64,000 bases of DNA from Rhizophagus irregularis (Eukaryota > Glomeromycota > Glomeromycetes > Glomerales > Glomeraceae): the NCBI RefSeq assembly GCF_026210795.1, contig NC_089430.1, positions 1,674,001 to 1,738,000 of the forward strand, written 5' to 3'. Within the stretch, counting starts at the first letter, position 1. Each line of letters begins with the position of its first letter. Of this stretch, positions 10,184-21,584 are shown piece by piece. The notes beneath the pieces were generated by a model. It saw only the letters and a program-made list of their open reading frames with translations, did not search any database and was not told the origin of the DNA. Both the position numbers and the translations under genes were made by a program.

Positions 10184-11238
10184 TCACAAATTAAATATTT
10201 GGTAAATTTTGATACCCAAAGATTTTGATAAATAAATGTAACAATGTCAACACAATAGATAGACGTATTTATATCTTAATAATTGACATGGCTCTTATGA
10301 CAAGGATCATGCTTTCGATAATGTAACCATTCTTTCTAATATTTATCTTTTTATTAATAATAATATTAATATTATTATTTGTTTATAGAAAGCTTATTCA
10401 GGTTAAGAGTTTAAGCTTTTTATGGAAAGGATCAGTAGGAATAAGACCAATCATGTTGATGCTAGTAACAGGGCCATTCACAGTAAAATTCTAGTGCGAG
10501 AAAATTTATTAATAGTATCGTTCAAGTTATACATAAAATATATACATTTTATTTTTTTTTATTTTTGTAAAGAATTTATTTTTTTTTTTAGCGGCAAAAG
10601 GAAAAAAAAGGAAATATGTATCACTCCATTCATCTATAGATTATCATAAATCTTTAATTTCCATAAGTTGCGAATCTTTATGGCACTCCATAAGCATAAA
10701 AAGAATATACATAAATTATTATTTGAATATACATTTTGTTATAATCAAATAACCATTTTTACATATGTAATGATAACTTTTATATATTCACATGTATAAA
10801 AGTGGTCATTTGAATATGTAAAATGTTTATTCAAATAATAATTTACGTATATTCTTTTTGTGCTTACGGCGGGTCATACAAAAATGAAATTATACCGGAA
10901 TTGTGTGATACGGAATATATTAAAACGCAAATATACAAAACGTATCATTTCCGTATATAGATTTTTTATAAAGCAATCCAAATGATCGACATAATTTATA
11001 AGCTGCACAAAATCTCAGCCAAAAAACAAGTCAATTGGGTGCTAAAAAATTCCGGGTTCAGCACTTCAGGTCTTCAGCGATCTGATAATAAATTACTTGT
11101 CAAATATGGGAATGTAAAAAATGTGATCCACTTATCAACACAGTAACAAAAATTTTCTTTTTTATATTTCCATTAGGGTCACAAAATCTTTATATTATGA
11201 AATTCGGCATATTTCAACGCCAATATTAATTAACTACA
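10184..11238. other. Intergenic region with repeat fragments
   Basis: No gene; an ORF at 10422-10649 is probably accidental. It includes the foldback at 10691-10866. At about 10895-10975 there is a palindromic fragment (CGTATCATTTCCGTATATAG) like that near 39780-39890. The motif CCAAATGATCGACATAATTT at 10977-10996 recurs as the end of the 56.9-kb repeat. Confidence 0.5.
10691..10866. repeat. 176-bp foldback (snap-back) element
   Basis: Left arm from 10691 (TAAGCATAAAAAGAATATAC) and right arm ending 10866 (complement TAAGCACAAAAAGAATATAC) pair over about 75 bp with few mismatches around a spacer of about 20-30 nt. Weaker pairing continues outside. This is a MITE-like palindrome with no ORF. 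Confidence 0.85.
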
Positions 11239-11246
11239 TATATAAG
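11239..11246 (+). promoter_or_regulatory. TATA box of the acetyltransferase gene
   Basis: TATATAAG lies 98 nt upstream of the ATG at 11337 in otherwise mixed sequence. Similar TATA boxes precede the other intact genes here (30112, 36868, 52602). Confidence 0.5.
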
Positions 11247-11336
11247 TGGGGAATTTAATCCCTCCCCCAAAAATTACATTCCTTTTGTAAGATAACATAG
11301 TCGAAAAAGGCAGCCAGTCTACAGACACTAAAAAAA

Positions 11337-11924
11337 ATGACCATACAAGACAATTGCAAGAAGAATTACGTTGCTAATCTCAACAATAACTATATCACTA
11401 AAGTTCTAGCAACCGGTCCTGTTCTAGAGGCGCAACGGGCTACATTTAGTAATCTGTTCACGCAATCTTTTTCCCATGCATACCGTGATTTGCAACTTGA
11501 CCTATTTGACCTACCGCAGGAACAAACTTTGAGTTCATATCTTGAGCATTCCTTTAATGCTACTTGGTCTCTAATACAATCGGGAAAACTACAATTATGG
11601 GTCGAGGTTTCTAGAGACTCTTCGGAACTTGTGGTTGGTTTCATATGTGTCCAAACAAAAGACGATATCTGTTATATCGAGCAGTTTGTAGTTCATCCAG
11701 ATTTCCAACGCATTAAGATTGGTTCAAATCTCATCAAAGCGGTTGAAGAGCGTTACCGTCTCATCTGGCTACATACGCGTCATATTAATGAGGTTGCAAT
11801 TTCATTCTACACGCGAAATGGCTTTATTCGCTCAGATGCTGATGACGGTGATATGGCGTATCCCATTGAGTTTCCCTCACGTTCTTCAAAAACTTTTATG
11901 CTGATGAAAAAAGTGATATCTTGA
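11337..11924 (+). CDS. GNAT-family N-acetyltransferase
   Basis: An intact 195-aa intronless gene with G+C above its surroundings. The C-terminal half has the GNAT fold order: beta strand VVGFICVQ (99-106), IEQFVVHPDFQRIKIGSNLI (114-133; motif A that binds the acetyl-CoA pyrophosphate), then NEVAISFYTRNGF (151-163; motif B). These enzymes move the acetyl group from acetyl-CoA to an amine; the substrate cannot be told. The usual Q-x-x-G-x-G/A loop reads Q124-R-I-K-I-G-S, so the first glycine is Lys127, which may weaken cofactor binding. The first 95 residues have no recognised domain but are long enough for the N-terminal GNAT strands. The ATG context AAAAAATGA and the TATA box at 11239 support the start. 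Expression and activity are unknown. Confidence 0.85.
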   Translation: MTIQDNCKKNYVANLNNNYITKVLATGPVLEAQRATFSNLFTQSFSHAYRDLQLDLFDLPQEQTLSSYLEHSFNATWSLIQSGKLQLWVEVSRDSSELVVGFICVQTKDDICYIEQFVVHPDFQRIKIGSNLIKAVEERYRLIWLHTRHINEVAISFYTRNGFIRSDADDGDMAYPIEFPSRSSKTFMLMKKVIS

Positions 11925-13082
11925 TAACGAATAAAAGGTTTATTAGTATTAGATTAAAAATTTGAATTTGATGAGTAATAGTTTTATTTAATTATAATTA
12001 GAATGACAATATGTAACGTATTTTATATTTTAATTAAATGTAGTTGAAATACTTTTTTTTATTTTAAATTGGGAAATAAACAAACATTATTAAAAAAATC
12101 TTCTCATTTATTTTAAGAAACTTCTTAACTTCTCGATACTAATTCACTGTTTTCCAGGACATTTTTTCAATGTTTAAAGTTTCAAGATACATAAATTACT
12201 TTGGTGATGAACTGGATATATTTAAGTAATTATCCACCAGTTGTAATATTTATTGTTCATTACTCATTCTCTTTGTATTTAAATGTTTTTCAGGCTTGAT
12301 TTGTACCGTTATAAAATTTATTGAGAAGTTATTGAATTTCAACTTAAATTCTTCAAGATTATAGATTATTAAGTGTGAGGTTTTTTTTGTTTAGAGGAAA
12401 AATATATATATATATGAACTAAGTAACGAAAGAGAAAGTAATGATAGAATGATGGAGGAAGAGGCTAATCCAGTTTCGACTAATGAAATTTTGAAAATTT
12501 TGATCAGATTTATTTTTTTATTTTACTAACGAAAAAGGTTAACTTGGGACGATCAGCAGCCGCAGTAGAACGTTGATTTTTTTTAAAAAAAAAATTTTTA
12601 AATATATTTTTATCTCAGTTTTTTTTATTATTTTTTTTTATTACTTTTTATTACTTTTTATTCGGTTTATTACTTTTTTTTTTTAATTTCATTTTTTCAC
12701 CTTTTAGGTTTGGATCAGACCAGAACTGCTATAATAAAGATTTATAAAAAAAAAATATCCAGCCAAAAAATATAAGTATTATTTATTTCATGGGGAATAA
12801 TAGGGTTTTTTCCCCGAAGGGAAAAAATCCGAAATCAGTGACACTTCACACTTGGGATTATTTTGCCACCTCTATCACGTGATTCAATTAAATTAGCATG
12901 ACGTAAGTATCGATCATCTCTTATTTTAACTAACTTTTTTTTTGTAGGTGCTTTCTTATCTTGACTTTGGGGCTTCCGGTAATTTTTTTTTAACATTCAT
13001 ATTTTTTTGTTAATTAACATTAACTCTCTCTTTAATTCTTTTCAGCTTTAGATTTTGGTATCAGGGTCCAAGTAAATACACT
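11925..13082. other. Intergenic region, T-rich repeat debris
   Basis: No gene. Around 12540-12740 there is T-rich sequence with CACCTTTTAGGTTTGGATC, resembling the core of the T-rich repeat at 54830-55650. A stem GGTTTTTTCCCC (12804-12815) / GGGAAAAAATCC (12819-12830) forms a tight 12-bp hairpin. Confidence 0.45.
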
Positions 13083-13900
13083 TTGGTTGGAATTTTTTTT
13101 TGTGATTTAATTTCATTACTTTATTTCGTTTTGGGCTTCACCTTTTTTATTTCATTTTTCACTTCATCTTTTATCACCTTTTCATCCCTTATCGTTTCTT
13201 TTCATCATCCTTTCGCCTTTTCTCGTCTCTTCATTCCTCTTTCATTCCTAATTATTCTTTTCATTCCCTCATCTTTCTTTTTATTCCCCTTTCGTTCGTC
13301 ATCATTCTTTTCTTCCTTTTCGTCCTTTATCAATTTATTCATCATCTTTTCGTCTCCTACCTTTCTTTTTATCACCCTTTCATCTCTCATCGTTCTTTTT
13401 GCTTCCCTTTCATCCTTTATTTTCATTTTTTCATTTTTTCATTTTCTTTTTATGTTTCTTCGTCTTTTATCACGGTTTACCTTTTTTTTCGTTTCTCATC
13501 ATCTTCTTTCGTGTTTCTCATCATCTTCTTTCGTTTCTCATTATCATCTCTTCTCCTTTCTTTTGATCCCCATCATCATCTCTCATCATCATCATCATCT
13601 CATCTCCTTTCTCTTGATCTCCATCATCATCTCTCATCATCATCTCTTCTCCTTTCTTTTGATCCCATCATCATTTCTCATCATCATCATCTCTTCTCCT
13701 TTCTTTTGATCCCTATGACCCCATCATCATCTCTCATCATCATCTCATCTCCTTTCTTTTATTCTTCATCATCCTTCTCTCTTTTTTTGATCCCCTTTTA
13801 CCTTAATCTCTTTTCACACCTTTTCCTTTCCTTTCACTCCTATCATATTTTACTTTATCCCCTTTTACATCTTTTCATTATTTATTTTGTTTTTTATTAT
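13083..13900. repeat. Polypyrimidine low-complexity tract
   Basis: About 0.8 kb of almost pure C/T with A only in ATC triplets: imperfect TTTCATC-type repeats, then a 35-45-bp unit with CATCATCTCTCATCATC and CTCCTTTCTTTTGATC (13540-13760). ORFs on both strands are by-products of the composition. The reverse complement resembles the purine tracts at 49080-49480 and 56089-56500. Confidence 0.85.
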
Positions 13901-14202
13901 TTTTTATTTTATTTTTTTTACCATTGTAATTTGTTGTTAGATGCTATTGTGTTTATTACGTACTGTTAAAAATAAATAATGTTTAGCTTATTTAGTAAAT
14001 AGTTAACTAAAACGTACTGAAAAATTTTGTCACATATACAGTAAATATAATTTTTAATTTTTTTTATGCCAATCAAATTTTACTTTAAATCACATGATAC
14101 GGTGATATTATTAAATTATATCAATACTTATTTAATATTGTTCTTTTTTATTATTAATTATTATAATTTATTTTATTTAATATAGTAAAATTTTAATCAA
14201 TA

Positions 14203-15664
14203 TTATTTTTCACTCACCAAATTATGAATAAGTAAAAGCTCTGAATTAATACTATAATTATTGTTATTACTTATTCTAAATTCATCACAAGAAGCTTGAC
14301 TATGGTAACAAATTAATTCATTGCAAGACTCTTGACTTCGTTTAACAAATAATTCATTATTTATCATAGGAAGCAATCTGCTGGTGTATACGGCCTCTGA
14401 ATGTATTTTGATCTTTGGTAGCTTTTTGATCGTACTATGATTTCTATCAGCTTTGCTCCACACATCATCACCTTCAAAAATATCATTCAACCATTTCTCT
14501 ATTTCTCTTACAATATTTGCAATATTTGGCCTTTCATTTGGATTTTTATGCCAGCATTTTTGCATCAGCTCTTTATAACATTCGGGAGTTCCTTCGACGA
14601 TCTCTGGACGAGACCCATCACAGATCTGAAGCGCAAGGTTGAGATCATGTGGAATGTTAGGGAAAGGTCTATGGCCTGAGGATAACTCCCACATGATTAT
14701 TCCAAAACTATAAATATCAGACGCCTGGGTGAACGGTTTACCCTTAACAACTCTGGAGCTACATACAGCATAACACCGTAAACTTTTTTTTTGGATACTG
14801 ATGAGTCTGCAGGATGACACAATCCCAGATCTCCAATACCCGCATAATTTACATCTATGAGGAGATTTCCACTATGAATATCTCTGTGCATCAATCCTTC
14901 TGAATGAATAGTATTGAGACCACGAGCAATATCCAAAAGATGATCAAGACATTTAGACCAAGTCAAGTCAGCAAAGTTTTCAAAAAGATATTTTCCCAAG
15001 TCTCCACGGGCACAGTATTCTAAAACCATTATATATCCTTTGGATTTCGGATCTTGTGAAATGCCGTGACAACGAACAATTTCTGAGCAAGTATTAGAAT
15101 TTCTGTATAATTTTAAGTGCGATGTAGTCTGCAAATAAAAATTATTGTTAAAATTGTAATTTGTAAATAATTAAAATTAATTTACGTATATCGATATTAC
15201 CTACTTAGAAAGTCTGATGAAATGTTATGAGAGTTGTACAGCATTTTCAAAGCAACAGGTACACGTGGCCATCTAAACCATTGTTTCTTCTTGCGATCCC
15301 AATACAGAATAGGTCCATTCGACCAGGTTGCCTTAAAGACTTGCCCAAATCCACCCTTACTAATAAATTTGATGTCAGTGAATTGATCGTAAGGTATCCA
15401 CTCAAATGTACTCTCATAATGGGATGTGTTAATTTGAGTTTTTCTTATAAGTTCATCAATATTGTTGTTACCGCTAGTCCAAGAAGGAAATTTGTCAATA
15501 AAGTGCTGACTATTACAGGATGTACACCACGTACTCCAATCATCACCAAAACTATTCAAATTGCCGCACTCTTTGCAAAATCCATTTTCCGATACTTTAT
15601 TTGACGTTTCAGAGACAGAATACCCTCTATATAGAGCCTTGACCTTTGATATGTGACTATCCAT
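14203..15664 (-). pseudogene. Nearly complete tyrosine-kinase-like gene with two single-base breaks
   Basis: Exon 1 (15664-15201) starts MDSHISKVKALYRGYSV and has Cys-pair motifs C-K-E-C and C-T-S-C. It continues with FISKGGFGQVFKATW (glycine loop) and PVALKMLYN (catalytic Lys). A 72-nt intron (15200-15129, GTAATA..TTTGCAG) follows. Exon 2 has CHGISQDPKSKGYIMVLEYC (hinge), LMHRDIHSGNLL (H-R-D, Asn), IGDLGLC (DFG as D-L-G) and YVAPELL. Then come GKPFTQASDIYSFGIIMWEL, a C-lobe with CWHKNPNERP, and the tail IHSEAVYTSRLLPM to the stop at 14205-14203. No donor joins the exons in frame without one missing base at the splice site. A second missing base after APELLR splits the C-lobe off. Catalytic residues are otherwise intact, so this is either a recent pseudogene or two sequence errors. 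Confidence 0.85.
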
Positions 15665-16439
15665 CCTATATATTGTTATAATATATGGAGATGAATATAC
15701 CGTACTGTATGTGGTCGATTATATAAATGCTGGTAAGCCCGCACAGTAATAATCTTGTATTAATATTAATAGGAAGTCCTTACTCCTTAAAAAAAAAGTT
15801 ATAGTTTAGAATTTAGACGCGAATGTGACTAGCAAAATTGCGATCATTAAATATGAAGTTCTCACAACTTATTTCTTTTTAAATTTTAAATTTCAGAATC
15901 GGTAAAACTTCTGTAAATAGCTTCCATTTTCTTAAATATAGCATATTCACGGAATTTATAACCTCAGAGAATGGAAATTACTACAAAGTAGTAGTTCATA
16001 GATTGGTTTCGGGTGTTACAGAATTATGTGTCTTTGTAGAAAAATTTGTAATTACTAATTGTGCGTAAACAATGACTTTGAATTAAATATAATATTGCCT
16101 CTTTAGAACAAAAAATCAGCTGATAATAAACCTAATCATTATTAACGGTAATGACTTTATTCTTCATCCTGATTTTTGCTATTAAAAGTTAATAAGTAAT
16201 AACTTACCGAATAACTTTTAGTGAATTTTAAAATGAATAGCGTACGTTTTTTAATAAATTGATTGCCCGGTTCCTTTTTATAAACATTATAAACAAATCA
16301 AAATCCGAAAATATAAAAAGAAAAGTTTGTATTATAATATTCCTGAGTTACATATTGTAATTAGCTTAATATTGTAACAATATATATTTTTTTATGATAG
16401 TAATTATGGTTTAAATCTTAGCTTAGTATGGATTTCAAT

Positions 16440-16495
16440 AATTATATTGATTAGGGATTTTCTAACTAATTATATTGATTAGGGATTTTCTAACA
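16440..16495. repeat. Tandem duplication, 2 x 28 bp
   Basis: A 28-bp unit containing TATTGATTAGGGATTTTC occurs twice in direct contact (16440-16467 and 16468-16495) without a visible mismatch in the core. Confidence 0.85.
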
Positions 16496-17545
16496 AAGAG
16501 ACGTAATACAACCACGTGATATAGCTGATTACGCATGTAATTATTGGAAGACCATATGTGTTGTACTTCATGATGCAGCAAAAAGAAGATAGTATAGAAT
16601 TTCGGTCCTCACTCCTCAGTCATCAGACATTGCAAATTTGTGCAATATTTTTCCGAATATATTTTTGAATAAGAGTTATTTACATAATGTATTAATGTAT
16701 ACTTATTTTCTTTTGTGTTTTTTACTTTGTCTAATTTGTTTATATTGATTGTCATGACGCAGGTAAAATGAATATATCAAAACATGCTACTCCGGATATT
16801 TATACTATATTGGTTTATCTTATTATTATAAGTCCCAAATTGGTTAATTTTAATTTTCAAATAGAATATACATAGTTTTTTTTTCATCGGTTTCGTCCAA
16901 AATCAAATAAAAAAAAAGGGATAAGGATCATATTACTAATAAAAATTATATTACTAGATTGTAAAACAATAAAAAATATATATATATTTACTTTCTTTTT
17001 TGATATAATTCAAATTTTTTTGTTATCGATCGCTTTTTCTAATGAATTTATTACGTGAAAAAGAATTTTTTTTATTTTTGATTTTAAGAATTCTGTAAAT
17101 TATGTAACATTACCTTATCTTTACGTTCAAGAATGTGTTTACCATAAAAAAAATAAAAAAATAAAAAAAAGAGAAATAAAAAGATGAAAAAAATTAAATA
17201 TTATAAAATTTTTATTAATTATAATATATTATTGTAAAGTATTAACCAATTTATATTATAAAAAAAAGACAATTAATGAAAATTATATAATACACAAATT
17301 ATTATTCTAATTGCCTTGTTTTATTTAATGCAACCTTCAGCCCACAAAGAAGTAAAATTTTTTTTATTCTCACTAACGATTAGTAAATATGCGTATCTAA
17401 TTGAGTTACTTTTATGAAAAGAAAAAACTAACAATTTATAACAAAGCGGACATCTCTATATCATCACGAATTTGCCGATCATTTATTGACGTTGCCACAT
17501 AAGAATATGTGTCTATTTTTATATTATCCAAAAATGTGATATAAC

Positions 17546-17711
17546 TGTTGTGCCCCAAGTTGACGATTGCCCCAAATCAACGATCGGCCTAAATTATCAG
17601 CCCATCTTTATAATGCCTTAAGAATTTTCAAATCATTACTTTTCACATACAGTATAGTAATCATCGATGATTATTGTCAATTTGGGGCATATTGAGATTT
17701 GGGGCACAACA
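17546..17711. mobile_element. Small MITE-like element with TGTTGTGCCCCAA ends
   Basis: Left end TGTTGTGCCCCAA (17546-17558) is repeated inverted at the right end (17699-17711). Each end is followed inside by a second GCCCCAAAT block. The roughly 166-bp unit has no ORF. A clear target duplication was not found, so the exact ends are uncertain. Confidence 0.6.
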
Positions 17712-18699
17712 ACAATAAGGTAAGTTACATTTGGGATCAAAAATTAGAAATATTGATAACTCTGTGAACTTTAATGACCTGATGATAAGTTTAAAACATT
17801 GTATTCTAGGAATAAAAAAGAAAGTGATTTAAATTTACCAATTTATTTACAAAAACGAAAAAAAATACATCCAACATATGATAATAATAAAAAATACCTA
17901 GCTATTAAATAAGTGTATCAAATATTAGCTGAACTGCAAATATCTTTAACTCATAATTGGCTTATTTCACTAAAACTACAATTTATTATTAATCAACCTA
18001 ACAAGGATATGGTTTCTCTTTAGTTTCTCGATAATTTCACCAGTTACAAAAGATATTTCACTTGTCACTTCCATACTTGGCATTTTCGTACTTAACATTT
18101 CCCGATAACTACTATTTAAAAAATCATTTTAAAATAAGTAAAACTTTGAATTAACTTCATTTTTATTAATATTTACTAACCTTAGAGCAAAATATATAAA
18201 TCCTTTATTTGAAAATCAATGAGAAAATTATCCTAAGACCAAGTAATAAGAAATACTTCCATGAATTGGTTGTTAATCCTATTGAATGAGTAAGAAATAT
18301 AAGAATTAAAAAAAGAAAACCGATTACAAAACAAAATTTCCCTCAAATTTTTTAACGTCCGTTTTACAGGAGGATAACGTATAACCTCAATTTTAATATT
18401 ATCACTAGAATTATATTGAACTGAGTTGTAAATGATTTATTGTTATTTATTAGAACTTATCTATGTTTAAAATTTTTGAGACCATCGTTACCAAATCATA
18501 AACAATTGATTAACATGCCATTCATTTAACATTAAAATTTGTTTTGTTCCACATTTACCAAAAAAGTATTAATCATAACTTTAATTAGACTAGTTTGTAT
18601 GTAGTATACTGCTACGTATTGCTGTTTCATTGGCCTTGTTAATTTAATCATCATTCGTATTCATTCCCTTTTCTAATTGAAAATATCAAGCTTTTTCCA

Positions 18700-19260
18700 A
18701 TTTTTTAATATATTTTCTCTTAATAAACAAAATTTTGTTATTTTTCTTAAAAGTACTATCATTACAGTACTCTTTAAACCTTCAAAAGTAATTTAGTCCA
18801 GTCTTGATAATGGTCTTTAACTTATTCTAAAATTCTTTCTTATTATCTGTAATTTGATTGTTCATATTTTTTATTCTATGGGTTCCATTAGTTTTTTCCA
18901 TGATTCCTTTTGATTATTTCTCTTACATCATCTAAAAGTAAATGCTCCTTGTTTTTATTCTTGTCTTCTCTTACTTTAAAATTTTTAATTCTTTTCTATT
19001 ATGCTAAATATTTCTACTTTTATTATCGTAAAAATGGTCTTTATTAAGATAAGATCCTTATTTATAGTGAGTATTGTATTTCTGGTTCTACTTCATGATT
19101 TGATTCTGTCCTACTATCTCGCCACGCCGTTCTTTTCAATTTTGCCCTTTCTATTTTTAAATTTATGATTCTCTCAATAATTATTCAATTCGTTATTTGT
19201 TAAATATTCATGAAAAAATTGTCTTCCATTATTATCATATTGGTACGCCTTTTCCTATAT
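18700..19260 (-). pseudogene. Possible unrecognised coding relic
   Basis: Reading the minus strand gives separated protein-like pieces, e.g. KNKEHLLLDDVREIIKRNHG (about 18890-18950) and WRDSRTESNHEVEPEIQYS (about 19070-19130), with stops between. Composition and charge pattern look coding, but no family is recognised. It could be a decayed retroelement or host gene. Confidence 0.25.
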
Positions 19261-19694
19261 TTTAATTTTTGTTACAGTAAAATTGTTTGTTCTTATATGT
19301 AGTATTTAATTATAATAACATTTGTTAAATTATAACCTTTCTATAATTTTTTTTCAATGATTTTTTATTGTCATATTTGTGACCTAAGATTATACAGTAG
19401 TTATTTTCTTTGTATTTACCGTAAATGATATACTAATTCTTTCATCTTCTGTATAGATGACAAGATCTATTCCATTGTTTTGGTAAACTCAGATATTCTT
19501 AACCCGTATTCCCGTAAACCATTTGTTCATTTTATGGTAGAGACCACGTGTTATAAAGCACGTGATTTGAGCATCTGATCATTAGTGTTACACTGTATAT
19601 CCGCCGAACTGCAGAATGCATATTACGCAATTTATCACATGTGGTACGTAACACCCTTAAAACGTAAAAGTATAAATTACTCTTTGCCCTACGT

Positions 19695-20262
19695 TGTAAT
19701 GCCGTAGTATACATAGTAAATTTATTAATTGTGAGGCGCAGTATTATATTTAATCTTAGTGTATAAAATTTTAATTTATTTTTAGTTGTATTAATAATTA
19801 GACCGAAAAGTCGTTAAACTATTGATCAGGTGATTCAAGGATAATTGGTCCGAGATGACATTAAACTATCAGTCACGAGATTTAAGGATAAATAAAGATC
19901 CGAAAGATACTAAATTAAATGAAGTCAAGTGATCTGAGGTGTCAAGTGATTAACTTGCTGATCATTACTTTAATATTATAAATCATAATTCAGGAGGTCA
20001 CGATGATCAAATGGATACAGAATTAAGATAATGGAAATACTTTGATAATTTAAATCCATGAATCGAAATTATGAATTTGGTTACACTAAAACAAATATAA
20101 AAGGGTGTGAAGATCACCTTTTGAGAAGGACATTCTTGGATGAATTTCAATTTAATGTTATTAAACCAAGCATATTATTGTATTTATTTATATTATTAAT
20201 AAAGAGATATTTTGTTAATACCTAAGGTGGCAACGTGATTTATCACGGGCTTAGGTGTTACA
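19695..20262 (+). repeat. 5' LTR (568 bp)
   Basis: Begins TGTAATGCCGTAGTATACAT and ends TTAGGTGTTACA. It matches 29379-29967 except for a missing ~21-bp segment near 20150 and about two substitutions. It carries promoter and polyadenylation functions by family knowledge; AATAAAG at 20200-20206 is a possible polyadenylation signal. Confidence 0.95.
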
Positions 20263-20264
20263 AG

Positions 20265-20280
20265 TGGTGCATGCTCCGAG
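20265..20280 (+). other. Primer-binding site, glycine-tRNA-like
   Basis: TGGTGCATGCTCCGAG starts two bases after the 5' LTR. Its complement CTCGGAGCATGCACCA has the CCA tail, a discriminator A and a 7-nt acceptor strand AGCATGC. This pairs exactly with GCATGCT, the first seven bases of the glycine-tRNA-like relic at 29274 in the same element. So a tRNA-Gly primer is inferred. Confidence 0.75.
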
Positions 20281-21584
20281 AAAGGAAAAGTGATCATCCT
20301 CACATGATCACTACAGGTTACGAATAGGAGGATTTCCGAGAAAAGAAATGATCATTTATCACATGATCATCACAGGAAAAAGATTTAAAATCTTTCACCT
20401 AAGGATCGACAAAATTAAGAAGTTATAAAATTAAAAAGTTTAAAGTCTTGGTTGAAAAAGAATTTAAAAATGTATTAATGTTAAAATTTTAAGATATGCG
20501 AAAATAAAGGTTACCGATAAAAAAAATATTAATTCGAATAAATATAAACATGTAGGTAAAAATAATGTTCATAAATTATAATTTTTGATCTAACTTGACC
20601 ACCGGCTGATATGTCAATGAAAAATTATTATTACAATAATTTCCATGCATATGAATCAAATATGCATGGCAGTAATTGATTATCAAGGGAAATGCGAGGC
20701 TAATCAAGTTAGAAGGGGTTTTGAATAAAAATATTGTAAATAATTGAATGAGAGGATTAAGATTAAGTCTTGTATGGACTTTGATCATACTAAGTGTACC
20801 CAGAGCTGACACTATAAATTAAGATGGCGGGGATAATATAAAAGTGTACCCAGAGCCGACACTATAAATTAAGATGGCGGGGATAATATAAAAGTGTACC
20901 CAGGGCCGACGCTATAAATTAAGATGGCAGGGTTAATACTGTGTGATTCTGTGTGATTCTGTGTGAACTCAATTGAGGTATTCTGTGTGATCAATTGGGA
21001 ATAGGTCTGAGAAGGACCTTTAAAGATAATTCTGTGTGAACTTAGCTAAGAATAATTCTATGAGGGTACCCAAGAAAAATTATGATTAACGTTAACAAGA
21101 ATTAAAAATATTTGCTGGACAAATATATTCAAAGAAAGTTGTTAAAAATTAATAAGGATATAAATGATAAGAGATTTTGTAGCGTAGTAAAATTATATAA
21201 AATGTTAATACAGGTGTCGAGATTATTAATTAAAGATTATCAAAGCACAGTAAATTTTAGGATATAATAGAATTAGAGGCGTAGTAGAAGTATATGAAAG
21301 AGGGAGATTTGAATCTCCCACTTATTAAATGAATTGTTGACACCGTGGAAAGATACATCAGTCTTGGAAATACAACAAATAATCGGACAAATCAAATATG
21401 GATTCACACTTCAACCTTAGGTTGGAAAATTTTATGGAATATAAATTTATTTGTACAAACCTGTAAACTACCATACTCAGTAATGAACAAATGAGGTAAA
21501 GGCAAGCCCAGTATAGGTCAAATAAAATATAAAAGAAGGATAAAAAGTAAAAGATGTGAAAATTTTCAGAGAATTTTATTAAAA
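20281..21584 (+). other. Retrotransposon leader
   Basis: 1.3 kb untranslated leader upstream of Gag. Near 20277-20375 a block with TCCGAGAAA..GATCAT..CACATGATCA is repeated twice. Three 50-bp tandem units follow at 20794-20943. Packaging signals are likely here by analogy but not identifiable. Confidence 0.6.
20794..20943 (+). repeat. Tandem repeat in leader, 3 x 50 bp
   Basis: Units start at 20794, 20844 and 20894 with GTGTACCCAG and contain ACTATAAATTAAGATGGC. The third has several substitutions. Short GTGTGATTCT repeats follow. Confidence 0.9.

Larger units (their letters stand above)
15665..19694. other. Four-kilobase gene-poor region
   Basis: No intact gene. It contains the short duplication at 16440-16495, the inverted-ended element at 17546-17711 and a possible coding relic at about 18700-19260. 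Two dispersed repeats are shared with other loci. 17462-17530 (with ACGAATTTGCCGATCATTTA) matches 51785-51850. 17835-17990 (with AAAAAAAATACATCCAA) matches 39058-39330. Confidence 0.5.

Noticed and set aside
12804-12830. Hairpin resembling a bacterial terminator
   Set aside because: Gene families and introns show a fungal genome, where such a stem has no terminator role; no gene ends here.
13083-13969. Long ORFs of 208 and 152 aa rich in Ser, Phe, Leu and His
   Set aside because: They are direct translations of a polypyrimidine repeat in overlapping frames; no real protein features.
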